From Pseudomonadota bacterium (GTDB taxonomy: Bacteria; Desulfobacterota; Desulfobulbia; Desulfobulbales; Desulfocapsaceae), in NCBI GenBank assembly GCA_023412495.1, contig JAEYNP010000113.1, positions 62,001 to 126,000 of the forward strand: DNA of 64,000 nucleotides. The letters run 5' to 3'. Each line of letters starts with the position of its first letter. The stretch's first letter is position 1. Shown piece after piece: positions 36,503-45,913 of the stretch. A program made the translations under genes and the position numbers. The notes beneath the pieces are model-generated. The model searched no databases. It was not told the DNA's origin and was given only the letters and a program-made list of their open reading frames with translations.

Positions 36503-37681
36503 ATGGGACCACAAGCTTCGGACGGTAAATGGATAATCCTTTGGCTGCACTCTATCGACGAGGTGGACCGCGAGCAGTGGGACAGGCTGGCCCTGCCCTT
36601 GCCGACACCCTTGCTGGAATGGCACTGGCTGCATCACCTGGAGGCTTCGGGCAGCATCTCGCCACGCTACGGCTGGCAACCCCGCCATCTTACCGTCTGG
36701 GAAGGGCGGGAGCTGATCGGGGCGGCCCCTCTGTATGTGAAAACCCATAGCGACGGGGAATTCATCTTTGATCACTGGTGGGCTCAATTGGCGGCGCAAT
36801 ATGGAGCGGCCTATTATCCTAAGCTGGTCGGCATGATCCCTGCGACACCCTCGGTGGGCTATCGATTTCTCATGGCGGAGGATGTCGACCAGCCCGCCTT
36901 GATGCGCCGGATGATCTCGGCCGTAGATCGATTCTGCCAGGAGGAACGGCTGTCCTGCTGCCATCTGAACTTTGTCGATGCCCCGTGGTTTGCCCGGATG
37001 CCTTCCTCCGGTTTTACCGGCTGGAGGCATCAGTCATATCTCTGGCAGAACAAAAACTTCCGGTGCCTTGAAGATTATCTGCAGGTCTTCAACTCCACCC
37101 AGCGGCACAACATCCGCCGCGAATGCCGGCGCATGGAGACGATGGGCATCGAGATCCACCACCTCACCGGCAATGACATTGCCACCGAGCTGGCCGCTCT
37201 CATGTACCGGTACTATCTCAACACCAACGCGAGCTACGGCCCCTGGGCAGCCCGTTTCCTCAACGGCAGATTCTTCGAAGGGGTCTTCCGGGACTACCGT
37301 CACCGCCTGCTCATTTTCGCCGCCTATGCCCGGACTTCCACCGTCCCTTTGGCCCTGTCGATGCTGCTGGTGAAGGACGGCCATCTGATCGGCCGCTATT
37401 GGGGTTCTGCGGAACCTGTCAAGGACCTTCATTTCAACATGTGCTTTTATGCGCCCATCCGCTGGGCCATCGACAACAACATCCGGACCTTCGATCCCGG
37501 CGTCGGGTCGCCCCATAAGATTTATCGCGGATTTCAGGCGGTGGCAAACACCAGCCTGCACCGATTTTACGATTCTCGGCTCAAGGTCCTCTTCGCGCAA
37601 CTTATCGATCAGGTGAACGATATGGAGCAAGCCAATATCGATGCCTTGAACCGGCAACTGCCCTTTGCGAAAAAGACATAG
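36503..37681 (+). CDS. FemAB-like / GNAT-fold acyltransferase (DUF482 family)
   Basis: 392 residues, normal for the DUF482 (PF04339) family. N-terminal text TPLLEWHWLHHLEASGSISP and LIGAAPLYVKTHSDGEFIFD, YYPKLVGMIPATPSVGYRFL and the late YWGSAEPVKDLHFNMCFYAP and FDPGVGSPHKIYRGFQAV are strongly typical. The fold is a GNAT-like double domain, related to FemAB peptidyl transferases; the true substrate in bacteria is unknown. Single gene with AAGGGCACC before the ATG. Confidence 0.85.
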   Translation: MGPQASDGKWIILWLHSIDEVDREQWDRLALPLPTPLLEWHWLHHLEASGSISPRYGWQPRHLTVWEGRELIGAAPLYVKTHSDGEFIFDHWWAQLAAQYGAAYYPKLVGMIPATPSVGYRFLMAEDVDQPALMRRMISAVDRFCQEERLSCCHLNFVDAPWFARMPSSGFTGWRHQSYLWQNKNFRCLEDYLQVFNSTQRHNIRRECRRMETMGIEIHHLTGNDIATELAALMYRYYLNTNASYGPWAARFLNGRFFEGVFRDYRHRLLIFAAYARTSTVPLALSMLLVKDGHLIGRYWGSAEPVKDLHFNMCFYAPIRWAIDNNIRTFDPGVGSPHKIYRGFQAVANTSLHRFYDSRLKVLFAQLIDQVNDMEQANIDALNRQLPFAKKT

Positions 37682-37928
37682 ATTCGATTCGATTTTGAGG
37701 AGCACCCATTCGATCCTCCTTCTCAACACTTCTGGGGATGGTCGTATCGACAATAAACCCGCTTGCATTGCTCAAAAGCTCCGGGTTCGAAGAATTGTCC
37801 CAGCACTTGCTTTGGCATTCCGCAGCCAGGACGGCACAGTCATCTGGGGTGATCCAGCCGTTTTCAATAACGATCCCGAAATGCGGCGGCTGGAGGGATT
37901 TGGCCAACCGGCAGTCTCCGGCGGCAAC

Positions 37929-38972
37929 TCATTCAGCCTTACTTTTACGCAGATCGACCAGCGTAAACCAGCCCCGCCTGTCGGTATGCCAGGCAACGGC
38001 CGATAAACCTGCATTCAGGAAGAGTCTCGTGGCACTGTCGCGGTGGAATTTCCTACTGATTTCGGTGTGAATGGTTCCGTTCTTCGCCATCCTGACCTCC
38101 AGATCCAGATTGGCGATGCGCACCTGCAGATCCCTTCTTGCCACAAGGTGCATTTCGATTCGCTCCAGATCCCGGTTGAAAAAGGCCAGGTGGGAAAAAT
38201 CGGACAGGCAAAAGTCTGCCTTCAGGCAGCAGTTTACATGACTCAGGATGTTCAGGTTGAATCTCGCGGTAATACCAGCGCTGTCGTTATAGGCGGCCTC
38301 CAGGATAGCCACGGGTTTCACCATATCGAGGCCGATCAACAACCTGTCCTCGGGGTTCATGAGTTCGGCAAGGCGACGCAGGAGACGCAGCCCCTGACTT
38401 TCGGTAAAATTGCCGAAAGTCCCGCCGAAGAAGACGATGAGCTTGCGGCCGGGCGGCAGGCGGTCCAGATGACGGGTAAAATCGGCGAGGATTCCGCAAA
38501 TCCGCAGAGACCGAAAGTCCCGCAGCAATCGGCTGGCGGAGAGGCGCAGACAGTCTCCGCTGATATCCACCGGCACGTATCGGACGTTGGCGAGCTGCCT
38601 TGCATCCGCAGCATCGAGCAGCTTTCTGACCTTCATTTCCGAGCCGCAGCCGATTTCCACCAGATCCGCCTTCCCGCCGGAGAAAAAGGACATGATCCGC
38701 GGGGCGCACCGCTCGAGGATGGAGATTTCCGTTCGGGTCGGGTAGTACTCCGGCAGCCGGCAGATCTGCTCGAACAGGCGTGAGCCGCAATCGTCATAGA
38801 AGTATTTCGAAGGAATCGCCTTCCGGGGCAGAGACAGGCCCCGGCGGACATCCATTCTGAATTCCGCGAGAAAATCCAAGTCGAGACAATCGACTATCTC
38901 CAGCCGAATATCCTTTCGGCGCCGAGAATCGCAGGTGACTGCGGGAATCGGATGCAACCCGGTATTCTTCAT
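37929..38972 (-). CDS. egtD: Histidine N-alpha-methyltransferase (ergothioneine pathway)
   Basis: 347 residues from the ATG at 38972, chosen for GGAGAAGAAG upstream; the upstream in-frame extension has no family support. EgtD (usually about 320 residues) uses three S-adenosylmethionine to make N-alpha-trimethylhistidine (hercynine). Visible family text: SKYFYDDCGSRLFEQICRLP then EYYPTRTEISIL, the SAM motif LVEIGCGSEMKVRKLLDA, ADFTRHLDRLPPGRKLIVFF then GGTFGNFTESQG, DMVKPVAILEAAYNDSAGIT and RFNLNILSHVN. It follows the Mo-enzyme/desulfurase fusion by 37 bases on the same strand, so hercynine is probably the substrate of that fusion. No egtB or egtC is nearby. Confidence 0.88.
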   Translation of the reverse strand: MKNTGLHPIPAVTCDSRRRKDIRLEIVDCLDLDFLAEFRMDVRRGLSLPRKAIPSKYFYDDCGSRLFEQICRLPEYYPTRTEISILERCAPRIMSFFSGGKADLVEIGCGSEMKVRKLLDAADARQLANVRYVPVDISGDCLRLSASRLLRDFRSLRICGILADFTRHLDRLPPGRKLIVFFGGTFGNFTESQGLRLLRRLAELMNPEDRLLIGLDMVKPVAILEAAYNDSAGITARFNLNILSHVNCCLKADFCLSDFSHLAFFNRDLERIEMHLVARRDLQVRIANLDLEVRMAKNGTIHTEISRKFHRDSATRLFLNAGLSAVAWHTDRRGWFTLVDLRKSKAE

Positions 38973-39009
38973 CTTCTTCTCCGTGATGGGACCACCGGCT
39001 CGAGCCGCA

Positions 39010-42000
39010 TCAACGGCAGCCGACAAAACGGACGGTGGCCATGGATTCCTGGATGACTTCACGGACGAGGGAAAGGACCCGGTCGATCTCCTCCTCGGTG
39101 TTGGCCTCCCCCAGGGAAAAGCGCAGGCAGCAATGAGCCTCCTCGTCGGACAGGCCCATGGCCGTAAGGACGTAGGAGGGAGCGGGCGAACCGGACTTGC
39201 AGGCCGAGCCGGAGGAGAGGCAGACACCCTTGGGATCGAGGGCCAGGACCATGCTCTCGCCGCGAACGGCCGGCAGGGAAATATTCAGGGTGTTGGGCAG
39301 ACGGTCCCGCGGATGGCCATTCACCCTGGCCTCGGGCAGCATCGCCAGCAAGCCCTCCTGCAGACGATCGCGTAGGCGGGCCAACCGCGGCCCCGTTTCC
39401 GTGAGTCGTCTTGCCGCCAGTTCGGCCGCCTTGCCGAAGCCCACGATGCCCGCGCTGTTCTCGGTGCCGGCCCGCAGGCCGAATTCCTGGCCGCCACCGT
39501 GGATCAGCGGTTCCAGTTCGAGCCCCCGGCGTAGGTAAAGCGCGCCCACCCCCTTGGGCCCGTACAGTTTATGGGCCGAGAGCGTGAGGAAATCGACGCC
39601 CAAAGCCGTCGCGTATAATGCGATCTTGCCGCCGGCCTGGACCGCATCTGTGTGGAAGACTGCCCCTCCGGCGTGGGCGATTTCCACCAGTTCGGCGATG
39701 GGCTGGATCGTGCCGGTCTCATTGTTGGCGGTCATGATGCTGACCAGGCGGGTCTCCGGGGTCATGGCAGCGGCAAGGTCCTCCGGGCGGACCCGGCCGT
39801 AGCCGTCGACCGGCAAAAAACTCACGCGAAACCCTCGGGAGGCAAGCCACCTCATGGCGTGCAGGACCGAAGGGTGCTCGATGGAGGAGGTAATCAGGTG
39901 CGGCTTTTCCTCCCATAGGGCAAAGGCAACTCCCTTTATAACCAGGTTGTTGGCCTCGCTGCCGCCTCCCGTGAAACAGATCCGGCGGGCGGTGCAGCCG
40001 AGCAGCCCTGCTACCCTGCGCCGGGCTTCCTCTATGGCTGCCCGTGCCTGCCGCCCTTCCCGATAGAGGGCGGAGCCATTGCCGAAGCCCTCCTCCAGAG
40101 TCGCGCGCATGACTGCGCAGACTTCCGGGTCCGGCGCGGTGGTGGCGTTGTGGTCGAGATAGATCCTTTTCGCCGAGAGGCTGGCCTCGTTGTGGCGTAG
40201 TGGAGAAACAGCGGATAAACCAGTTTCGCCCGAGTCAATGGCAAGAGCTTCCCCTTGATCGCAGTCTTTGATGACCTCGCACAAGAGCGCCTTGTAAATC
40301 GGAAAGCCGGAAATCGGATCGAATCGCAGCTCCGTCAGTTCATTGATGTTGCAATTTTTCCAGGCATCGGGACCCAGGGGGCCGCCGCCGCCCATGTTGG
40401 CGTCGACTGCGCCGGGGATGATGTCGTCCGTCACCAGGGCCCGCATCTTTACTTGCCCCCGCGGGCTCCTCAGCACGACGCGATCGCCGTCTGCGATTCC
40501 TCGCCGTGCCGCATCAAGGGTGTTGAGCATCACGGCAGGCTCCGGTCTCAGCCGGGCAAGACCCTCGATGCCGTGGAACTGGCTGCGGAAGTCGGTGGTG
40601 ACGCGGGCCCCGGAGTTGAACACCAGCGGATAATCTCGCGCCAGATCGGGCCGGGCCAGCGGTCCCTCCAGCGGCTCGGTATAGACCGGTAGCGCCTCGT
40701 AACCGTGCTCCGCCAGAATGGTGGAGGCGATCTCGAGTTTTCCCGTGGGGGTATCGAATCCCGGCCGGCCGTCCGGCCGCAGCAGCCCCTTCTCCCATTT
40801 TCTGTACTGCATGACCGGCGTGTCGATGCGGACGGTGCCGCCGGCAGCACGAACCTCTTCCAAAGTAAACGGCGAGCCTTCGAGGGCGTGACGCAGCAGC
40901 TCTTCCTCGTTCCGGGGATAGAGATGGCCGTAGCCCAGCCGGTCGGACAGCTGGGCCAGGATGAAGAAGGAATTGCGGGACTGGCCGATCGGCTCGACGA
41001 CCTTTTCGCGCAGCCGGAAGATTGGGCCGTAGCGCATGTAGGAATCTATTTCGTAACCGGTCGCCGCCGGGAGGACGAGGTCGGCATAGGCGCAGTCGGC
41101 GGTCAGGTTGACGTCGATGCAGATCAGCATCTCCAGGGCGTTCAACGTCTTTTTCCAGATCTCGGGCCGTGGCCAGCTGGTGATGATCGAGGACCCGAGG
41201 ACGATCAGCGAGCGGATCCAATAGGGCTCGCCATGGAGCACCGCATTTGGCAGGGCGCTGGCGTGCGACTCTCCCCGGTAGGCGCTGTAGACCGGAAAAT
41301 CGGTCAGGCCGAGAGCCTTGTTCATATCGGGATTGGGCTGCAGTCCCTCGCGGTTGACCGGGAACTCGCCGCCGGGCATGGCGAAGCAGCGCCCGCCCGG
41401 CACATCCAGCTGGCCTGCCAGGGCCCACAGCACCATGGTGGCGCGGATGGCCTGCACTCCGCTGTCACTGTACTCGAGGCCGGTATACATCACCGGGGCC
41501 GCCCCCCGCGCTGCGGCCAATCGCCTGGCCAGGGAAATCACGGTCTCCTGGGGCACGCCGCAGACCTGCTCCACCACCTCGGGCCGGAAGTGCTGCACGT
41601 ATTCGGCAAAGGATGGAAAGCCATGGGTCCAGTCGCGCACGAAGGTCTCGTCGATCAGCTCTTCTGCGATGAGCACCTGACAGAGGCCGAGGGCCAGGGC
41701 GCCGTCCGTGCCCGGTCGAATCGGGATCCACTGCGCGTTTGCCATTTTGGCGGTGGCCGTGCGGCGCGGATCGATGACCACCACCTCCGCCCCCCGCCCG
41801 ACCGCCGCCAGAATCCGCTGCAGATCGACCGGCGGGCAGTCGGTTGCCGGATTGGCTCCCCATACCACGATCAGCTCGGCCTGCTCAATGTCCGAGAACA
41901 TGTTGATGAGCATCCCGCCCATGGTGACGTGGGGGGCGATCATGGCATAGGAGACGTAGCAGAGGGCGCCCACTCCCATGGTGTTCGGCGAGCCGAAGGG

Positions 42001-42411
42001 AAAGAGGACGCTCGAGGCGGAGGAAACGGCCACTCCGGCCGGCTGGAAGACATCGCACAGGGCCAGTTCGAAACTGCCGCGGCCGGTATAGATGGCGGCC
42101 GCCTCCGGCCCGTAATCCGTTCTTATTCGCTGCAGGGCGCTCACCAGATAGTCGAAGGCGGCATCCCAGGAAACGGGCTCGAAGTCGAAGGTCCCCTTGG
42201 GTCCCTTGCGCCGCAGGGGGGTGCGCAGGCGATTCGGCGAATAGACGATTTCCGGTGAATGCTCGCCAAGCCGGCAGAGCATGCCGAGCGGCGAGCTTTC
42301 ATCGGCACGCACCGCCGCCAGGCGGCCCCGACCGTCGTAGGAGACGATAACCCAGCAGCCGGCGGGGCAAATACCGCATAATGCCCTGCGTTCTTCGGTC
42401 ACTTTCGACAT
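39010..42411 (-). CDS. Molybdopterin oxidoreductase fused to cysteine desulfurase: probable metallopterin-dependent ergothioneine synthase
   Basis: 1133 residues from the ATG at 42411 (GGGGGGATGCC upstream). Residues 1-720 are a DMSO-reductase/formate-dehydrogenase-type Mo/W-bis-MGD enzyme: a 4Fe-4S motif with Cys12, 15, 19 and 46, FPFGSPNTMGVGALC with Cys151 as a possible metal ligand, VVWGANPATDCPPVDLQRIL, VVIDPRRTATAKMANAQWIP, and a C-terminal cap with FNSGARVTTDFRSQFH. No Tat signal, so it is cytoplasmic. Residues about 745-1133 are a complete NifS/IscS desulfurase: IYLDHNATT, ICFTGGGSEANNLVIKG, SAHKLYGPKGVG with the PLP Lys near 944, and LSSGSACKSGSPAPS with the persulfide Cys near 1068. 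Next to egtD this suggests sulfur from cysteine is inserted into hercynine to give ergothioneine without O2. From memory such an enzyme is known from Caldithrix abyssi; the assignment here is inference. Confidence 0.82.
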   Translation of the reverse strand: MSKVTEERRALCGICPAGCWVIVSYDGRGRLAAVRADESSPLGMLCRLGEHSPEIVYSPNRLRTPLRRKGPKGTFDFEPVSWDAAFDYLVSALQRIRTDYGPEAAAIYTGRGSFELALCDVFQPAGVAVSSASSVLFPFGSPNTMGVGALCYVSYAMIAPHVTMGGMLINMFSDIEQAELIVVWGANPATDCPPVDLQRILAAVGRGAEVVVIDPRRTATAKMANAQWIPIRPGTDGALALGLCQVLIAEELIDETFVRDWTHGFPSFAEYVQHFRPEVVEQVCGVPQETVISLARRLAAARGAAPVMYTGLEYSDSGVQAIRATMVLWALAGQLDVPGGRCFAMPGGEFPVNREGLQPNPDMNKALGLTDFPVYSAYRGESHASALPNAVLHGEPYWIRSLIVLGSSIITSWPRPEIWKKTLNALEMLICIDVNLTADCAYADLVLPAATGYEIDSYMRYGPIFRLREKVVEPIGQSRNSFFILAQLSDRLGYGHLYPRNEEELLRHALEGSPFTLEEVRAAGGTVRIDTPVMQYRKWEKGLLRPDGRPGFDTPTGKLEIASTILAEHGYEALPVYTEPLEGPLARPDLARDYPLVFNSGARVTTDFRSQFHGIEGLARLRPEPAVMLNTLDAARRGIADGDRVVLRSPRGQVKMRALVTDDIIPGAVDANMGGGGPLGPDAWKNCNINELTELRFDPISGFPIYKALLCEVIKDCDQGEALAIDSGETGLSAVSPLRHNEASLSAKRIYLDHNATTAPDPEVCAVMRATLEEGFGNGSALYREGRQARAAIEEARRRVAGLLGCTARRICFTGGGSEANNLVIKGVAFALWEEKPHLITSSIEHPSVLHAMRWLASRGFRVSFLPVDGYGRVRPEDLAAAMTPETRLVSIMTANNETGTIQPIAELVEIAHAGGAVFHTDAVQAGGKIALYATALGVDFLTLSAHKLYGPKGVGALYLRRGLELEPLIHGGGQEFGLRAGTENSAGIVGFGKAAELAARRLTETGPRLARLRDRLQEGLLAMLPEARVNGHPRDRLPNTLNISLPAVRGESMVLALDPKGVCLSSGSACKSGSPAPSYVLTAMGLSDEEAHCCLRFSLGEANTEEEIDRVLSLVREVIQESMATVRFVGCR

Positions 42412-42484
42412 GGCATCCCCCCAGAGAAAAAAAGAAAATTTTTGCAAAGGAAGGGAGAACGGAAAACTGCCGGTTGAAATCCTA

Positions 42485-42526
42485 AGGGTTCACTGTAGTG
42501 GCCACGCTAGCGACCGTGAATACCCT
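42485..42526 (-). promoter_or_regulatory. Possible structured leader of the ergothioneine operon
   Basis: Inverted repeat AGGGTTCAC (42485-42493) / GTGAATACCCT (42516-42526) with inner palindromes GTGGCCAC and GCTAGC, 75 bases upstream of the fusion gene start. No known riboswitch consensus recognised. Confidence 0.3.
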
Positions 42527-42731
42527 CAATCCTGTATATCCGGAAACAATATCCCTATGTTTTCCGCCTCGCACGCCATACCGGTGTGCCCATCGCCTTC
42601 CCCGGAAACGGCCGAATCGTCTTACCCCACTTGCCTATTCCTTTTCTTTTTCGATGACAAAACATGTTCTTCGGCTATGATACGGAGAGAGTCGGCAAAT
42701 CCATCAATCTCTTCGCCGGGAAGGTGCGTCT

Positions 42732-44372
42732 ATGATAATCGGGATCGATGTCGGTGGAACTCATGCGGATGGTGTGCTGCTTGATGGCGACAGGCCGGTA
42801 TCCAAGCACAAGGTGGGTGTCGACCAGCAGGTTCTGAGCGAAGCCATCATCTCCCTGCTGCACCGACTCGTTCCCGAAGACCGCCGGCAACTCGAAAGAA
42901 TCCACCTGAGCAGCACCCTCTGCACCAATGCCATCGTCACCGGTTCGCTCGATCCCGTGGGCATGATCGTCCAGGCGGGACCGGGCATGAATCCAGAATT
43001 CCTTGCAAAAAGCTGTCCGACCTGGTTTCTCGACGGCTGCATCGACCATCGCGGCCATATCCTCCGCGACCCCGCCCCGCATCTGATAGAGGACGCCGTG
43101 GGCGCCATCGAACGGCGAGGCATCCGCTCCGTCGGCATCGTCACCAAGTTCTCCCACCGCAACAACCGTCATGAGATCGCCATCGCCGAAAAGCTGTCCG
43201 GCCGGTTCAACCATATCACCATGGGCCACCGCATCTCCGGCCTGCCCAGCTTCCCCCGCCGGGTCTTCTCGACTTGGCTGAACTGCGCCCTATCCTCCCG
43301 ATTCGCCGAGTTTAAAGAGGCCATGGAACGGGGTTTCGCCCGCCTGGGCATCACCTGCCCCTGCCATATCCTCAAGGCCGACGGCGGCACCATCCCCTTC
43401 GACCGGGCCAACGCCTTCCCCTGCGAGTCCATCCATTCAGGGCCATCGGCCAGCGTCATGGGCTGCCTGGCACTCGACCCGTCGCCCGGCGATGCTGTCC
43501 TGCTCGATATCGGCGGGACCACCACCGACATCTCGCTCCTGGCGGACGGCGGCCCCCTGCTCGAGCCTTACGGCATCGACATCGCCGGCCGCCCGACCCT
43601 TGTCCGGGCGCTCAAGACCAGGTCCATCGGTCTGGGCGGCGACAGCAGGGTGAGCTGGCACGACGGCGCCTTCCACATCGGCCCCGAGCGCCAGGGCCGG
43701 TCGATGGCCGAAGGCGGCGCGGCGCCCACCCCCACTGATGCCATAGTGACGCTGGGGGCGCTTGCCGTAGGCTCCAAAGAAAAAGCCGCAGCCGCAATGA
43801 CCGCCCTCTGCCCGGGGCAGTCGCCCGAGCACACCGCGACTCTTCTGCTCGTGACCTTCGTCGACAAGATCCGCCTGGCAGTCATGGAGCTGATCGACGA
43901 GGTCTTCAGCCGGCCGGTCTATACCGTCGCGGCTCTGCTCCATCGCCAGCGGATCACGCCTTCCCGCATTGTCGCCATAGGGGGTCCCGCGGCGGCACTG
44001 CAGCCGTTTCTCGCCGAGGCCTTCCAGCTGCCCTGCACCGTGCCCGCCGACTACGAAGTCGCCAACGCCATCGGCGCGGCCAGGGCCCGGCTGACCGTGC
44101 AAGCGACCCTCTACGCCGATACCGCCGACGGCCGGCTCTCCATCCCAGAGATCTCCTGCCAGGAGAAGATAAGCCCTCGTTTTTGCCTCTCCGATGCCGA
44201 AAAGAGGCTGAAGGGGGCCATCGCCGACCTGATCGCCGGCATGGGCGCACAGAAGTGTCCCGAGATCGACTTCCTGGAACGGCTTGAGATGAATGTGGTC
44301 CGCGGCTTCACCACCTCGGGCAAGATCCTGAACCTCAAGGCCCAGATCCGGCCCGGCCTTGCCACCAACTGA
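42732..44372 (+). CDS. Hydantoinase/oxoprolinase (HyuA-type) family protein
   Basis: 546 residues, shorter than HyuA (about 700). Actin/ASKHA fold: first phosphate loop MIIGIDVGGTHADGVLLDGD, then LSSTLCTNAIVTGSLDPVGM (hydantoinase N-domain), FPCESIHSGPSASVMGCLAL, second phosphate loop AVLLDIGGTTTDISLLADGG, KTRSIGLGGDSRV and IVAIGGPAAALQPFLAEAF. Members use ATP to open cyclic amides (hydantoin, 5-oxoproline) or carboxylate ketones. No hyuB partner is present. GGAAGGTGCG precedes the ATG. The HDAC-like gene begins 11 bases after the stop, so the two likely form an operon. Substrate unknown. Confidence 0.82.
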   Translation: MIIGIDVGGTHADGVLLDGDRPVSKHKVGVDQQVLSEAIISLLHRLVPEDRRQLERIHLSSTLCTNAIVTGSLDPVGMIVQAGPGMNPEFLAKSCPTWFLDGCIDHRGHILRDPAPHLIEDAVGAIERRGIRSVGIVTKFSHRNNRHEIAIAEKLSGRFNHITMGHRISGLPSFPRRVFSTWLNCALSSRFAEFKEAMERGFARLGITCPCHILKADGGTIPFDRANAFPCESIHSGPSASVMGCLALDPSPGDAVLLDIGGTTTDISLLADGGPLLEPYGIDIAGRPTLVRALKTRSIGLGGDSRVSWHDGAFHIGPERQGRSMAEGGAAPTPTDAIVTLGALAVGSKEKAAAAMTALCPGQSPEHTATLLLVTFVDKIRLAVMELIDEVFSRPVYTVAALLHRQRITPSRIVAIGGPAAALQPFLAEAFQLPCTVPADYEVANAIGAARARLTVQATLYADTADGRLSIPEISCQEKISPRFCLSDAEKRLKGAIADLIAGMGAQKCPEIDFLERLEMNVVRGFTTSGKILNLKAQIRPGLATN

Positions 44373-44383
44373 GGAGGTTCCCC

Positions 44384-45697
44384 ATGTACTTCATGCCCCG
44401 CGCCCTCCGCAAGACCGCCCTGATCCTCTTTCCCGCCTTCGACTGGTGCATCCGGCCCGACCACCCGGAGCGGGAGGAACGCCTTCTCTATACCCGGGAC
44501 CAGCTGATCGAGGAGGGCCTTGAGGATGTGGAAAACATCGTCTTCTTCAATCCCGAGCTCGCCGCCCACGCGGACATCGACCGAGTCCACCTCTGCGTGC
44601 CTTCGGTCGAGAAACTGCTCACCGAATCCCATCTGATCTCGGCCGGCGGAACGCTCCGGGCCGCGCGGGCGGTCATGGAGAAAGAGGCGGAAAGGGCCTT
44701 CGCCATCGTTCGCCCCCCGGGCCATCACGCCATGCAGACGGTCTTCGGCGACCGGGGCTTCTGCGTCGTCAATATCGAGGCCATCATGACGGAGTACATC
44801 CGCCGCCAGTACGGGGTGCGGAAGATCGCCATCGTCGACACCGATTGTCATCACGGCGACGGCACCCAGGACATCTTCTACAACGATCCGGACACCCTTT
44901 TCATCTCGCTCCACCAGGACGGCCGGACCCTCTATCCGGGCAGCGGCTTCCTCCACGAATCCGGCGGACCCGCGGCTGAAGGCTATACCATCAATATCCC
45001 GCTGCCGCCCAACACCTGCGACGAGGGTTTCGACATGGTCATGGAGCGGGTGGTCATGCCGGCGCTGGAAGAGTTCCAGCCGGAGCTCGTCATCAATTCG
45101 GCGGGCCAGGACAACCACTATTCCGACCCGATCACCAGCATGAATTTCACCGCGCAAGGGTACGCCCGGCTGAACCGGCTGCTCAACCCCGACATCTGCG
45201 TGCTGGAGGGCGGCTACTCCATCGAGGGCGCCCTGCCCTACACCAATCTCGGCATCATCCTGGCCATGGCCGGCATGGATTTTTCCCATGTCAAGGAACC
45301 GGACTACGATCATCACCGTTTCATCCAACCGCCGGACATGACCCGCTACATCGAGGCGCTCTGCGCCAAGGCGCGGGAGATCTTCGCCTCGCGCCACAAG
45401 AAAAAGAACGCCCACCTCCACAAGGGCACCGTCGCCTCCCAGCGGGATATCTTCTACGACACTACGGGCTTCCATGTCCAGGAAACCAAAACCTATCACC
45501 TCTGCCCCGAGTGCCCCGGCTACACCCAGATCAAGGCCACCGGTCTCCGAAACCACATCCACGCCTTCACCATCCCCTTCAACGCCTGTCCGAAATGCCA
45601 GGTCAAGGCGAGGGACGCTTTCAGCGCGACCAGGCCTGCTACCCAGACGGTCATTGCCCTGCAGGACCGGGTTGGGGATATGTATGAGACGAAGTAA
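44384..45697 (+). CDS. Histone-deacetylase-family amidohydrolase with C-terminal zinc-ribbon-like tail
   Basis: 437 residues, GAGGAGGTTCCCC before the ATG. Arginase/deacetylase fold with HDAC motifs: RPDHPEREERL, IVRPPGHHAM with the catalytic His pair, IAIVDTDCHHGDGTQDIFYN and the third zinc ligand in NSAGQDNHYSDPIT, then CVLEGGYSIEGALPYTNLG. Bacterial members remove acetyl groups from polyamines, acetoin-pathway or other small molecules. About residues 330-437 are an extension with CPECPGYTQ and CPKCQ (two CxxC pairs), suggesting a bound zinc. Partner of the hydantoinase-like gene just upstream; substrate unknown. Confidence 0.85.
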   Translation: MYFMPRALRKTALILFPAFDWCIRPDHPEREERLLYTRDQLIEEGLEDVENIVFFNPELAAHADIDRVHLCVPSVEKLLTESHLISAGGTLRAARAVMEKEAERAFAIVRPPGHHAMQTVFGDRGFCVVNIEAIMTEYIRRQYGVRKIAIVDTDCHHGDGTQDIFYNDPDTLFISLHQDGRTLYPGSGFLHESGGPAAEGYTINIPLPPNTCDEGFDMVMERVVMPALEEFQPELVINSAGQDNHYSDPITSMNFTAQGYARLNRLLNPDICVLEGGYSIEGALPYTNLGIILAMAGMDFSHVKEPDYDHHRFIQPPDMTRYIEALCAKAREIFASRHKKKNAHLHKGTVASQRDIFYDTTGFHVQETKTYHLCPECPGYTQIKATGLRNHIHAFTIPFNACPKCQVKARDAFSATRPATQTVIALQDRVGDMYETK

Positions 45698-45913
45698 GGA
45701 ACAGCAGCCGGCAATCAGCTGCCCTCAGATTGAAGATTCGCTGAAACTCCGGCTTGACCGCTGAGATCTTTCTGCCGGCTGTCGTCAGGCCTTGCCCTTT
45801 TCCGACCCTGCCGGATCCAATTCCTACCGGACCGGAAAAACAGATTTTTCTGCAGACTCACAATAAGCGTCATTCCGGAAATTTACCGATATCGGCACCT
45901 ATTATTGCCCAGG

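Noticed and set aside
37602..37907. 101-residue minus-strand frame between egtD and the FemAB-like gene
   Set aside because: TTG start without ribosome-binding site, overlaps the 3' end of the FemAB-like gene and shows no family text.
39010..42258. Long reading frames on the plus strand opposite the Mo-enzyme fusion (for example 40705-42258)
   Set aside because: They are antisense shadows in GC-rich coding DNA; composition is low-complexity and the minus strand shows clear family motifs.
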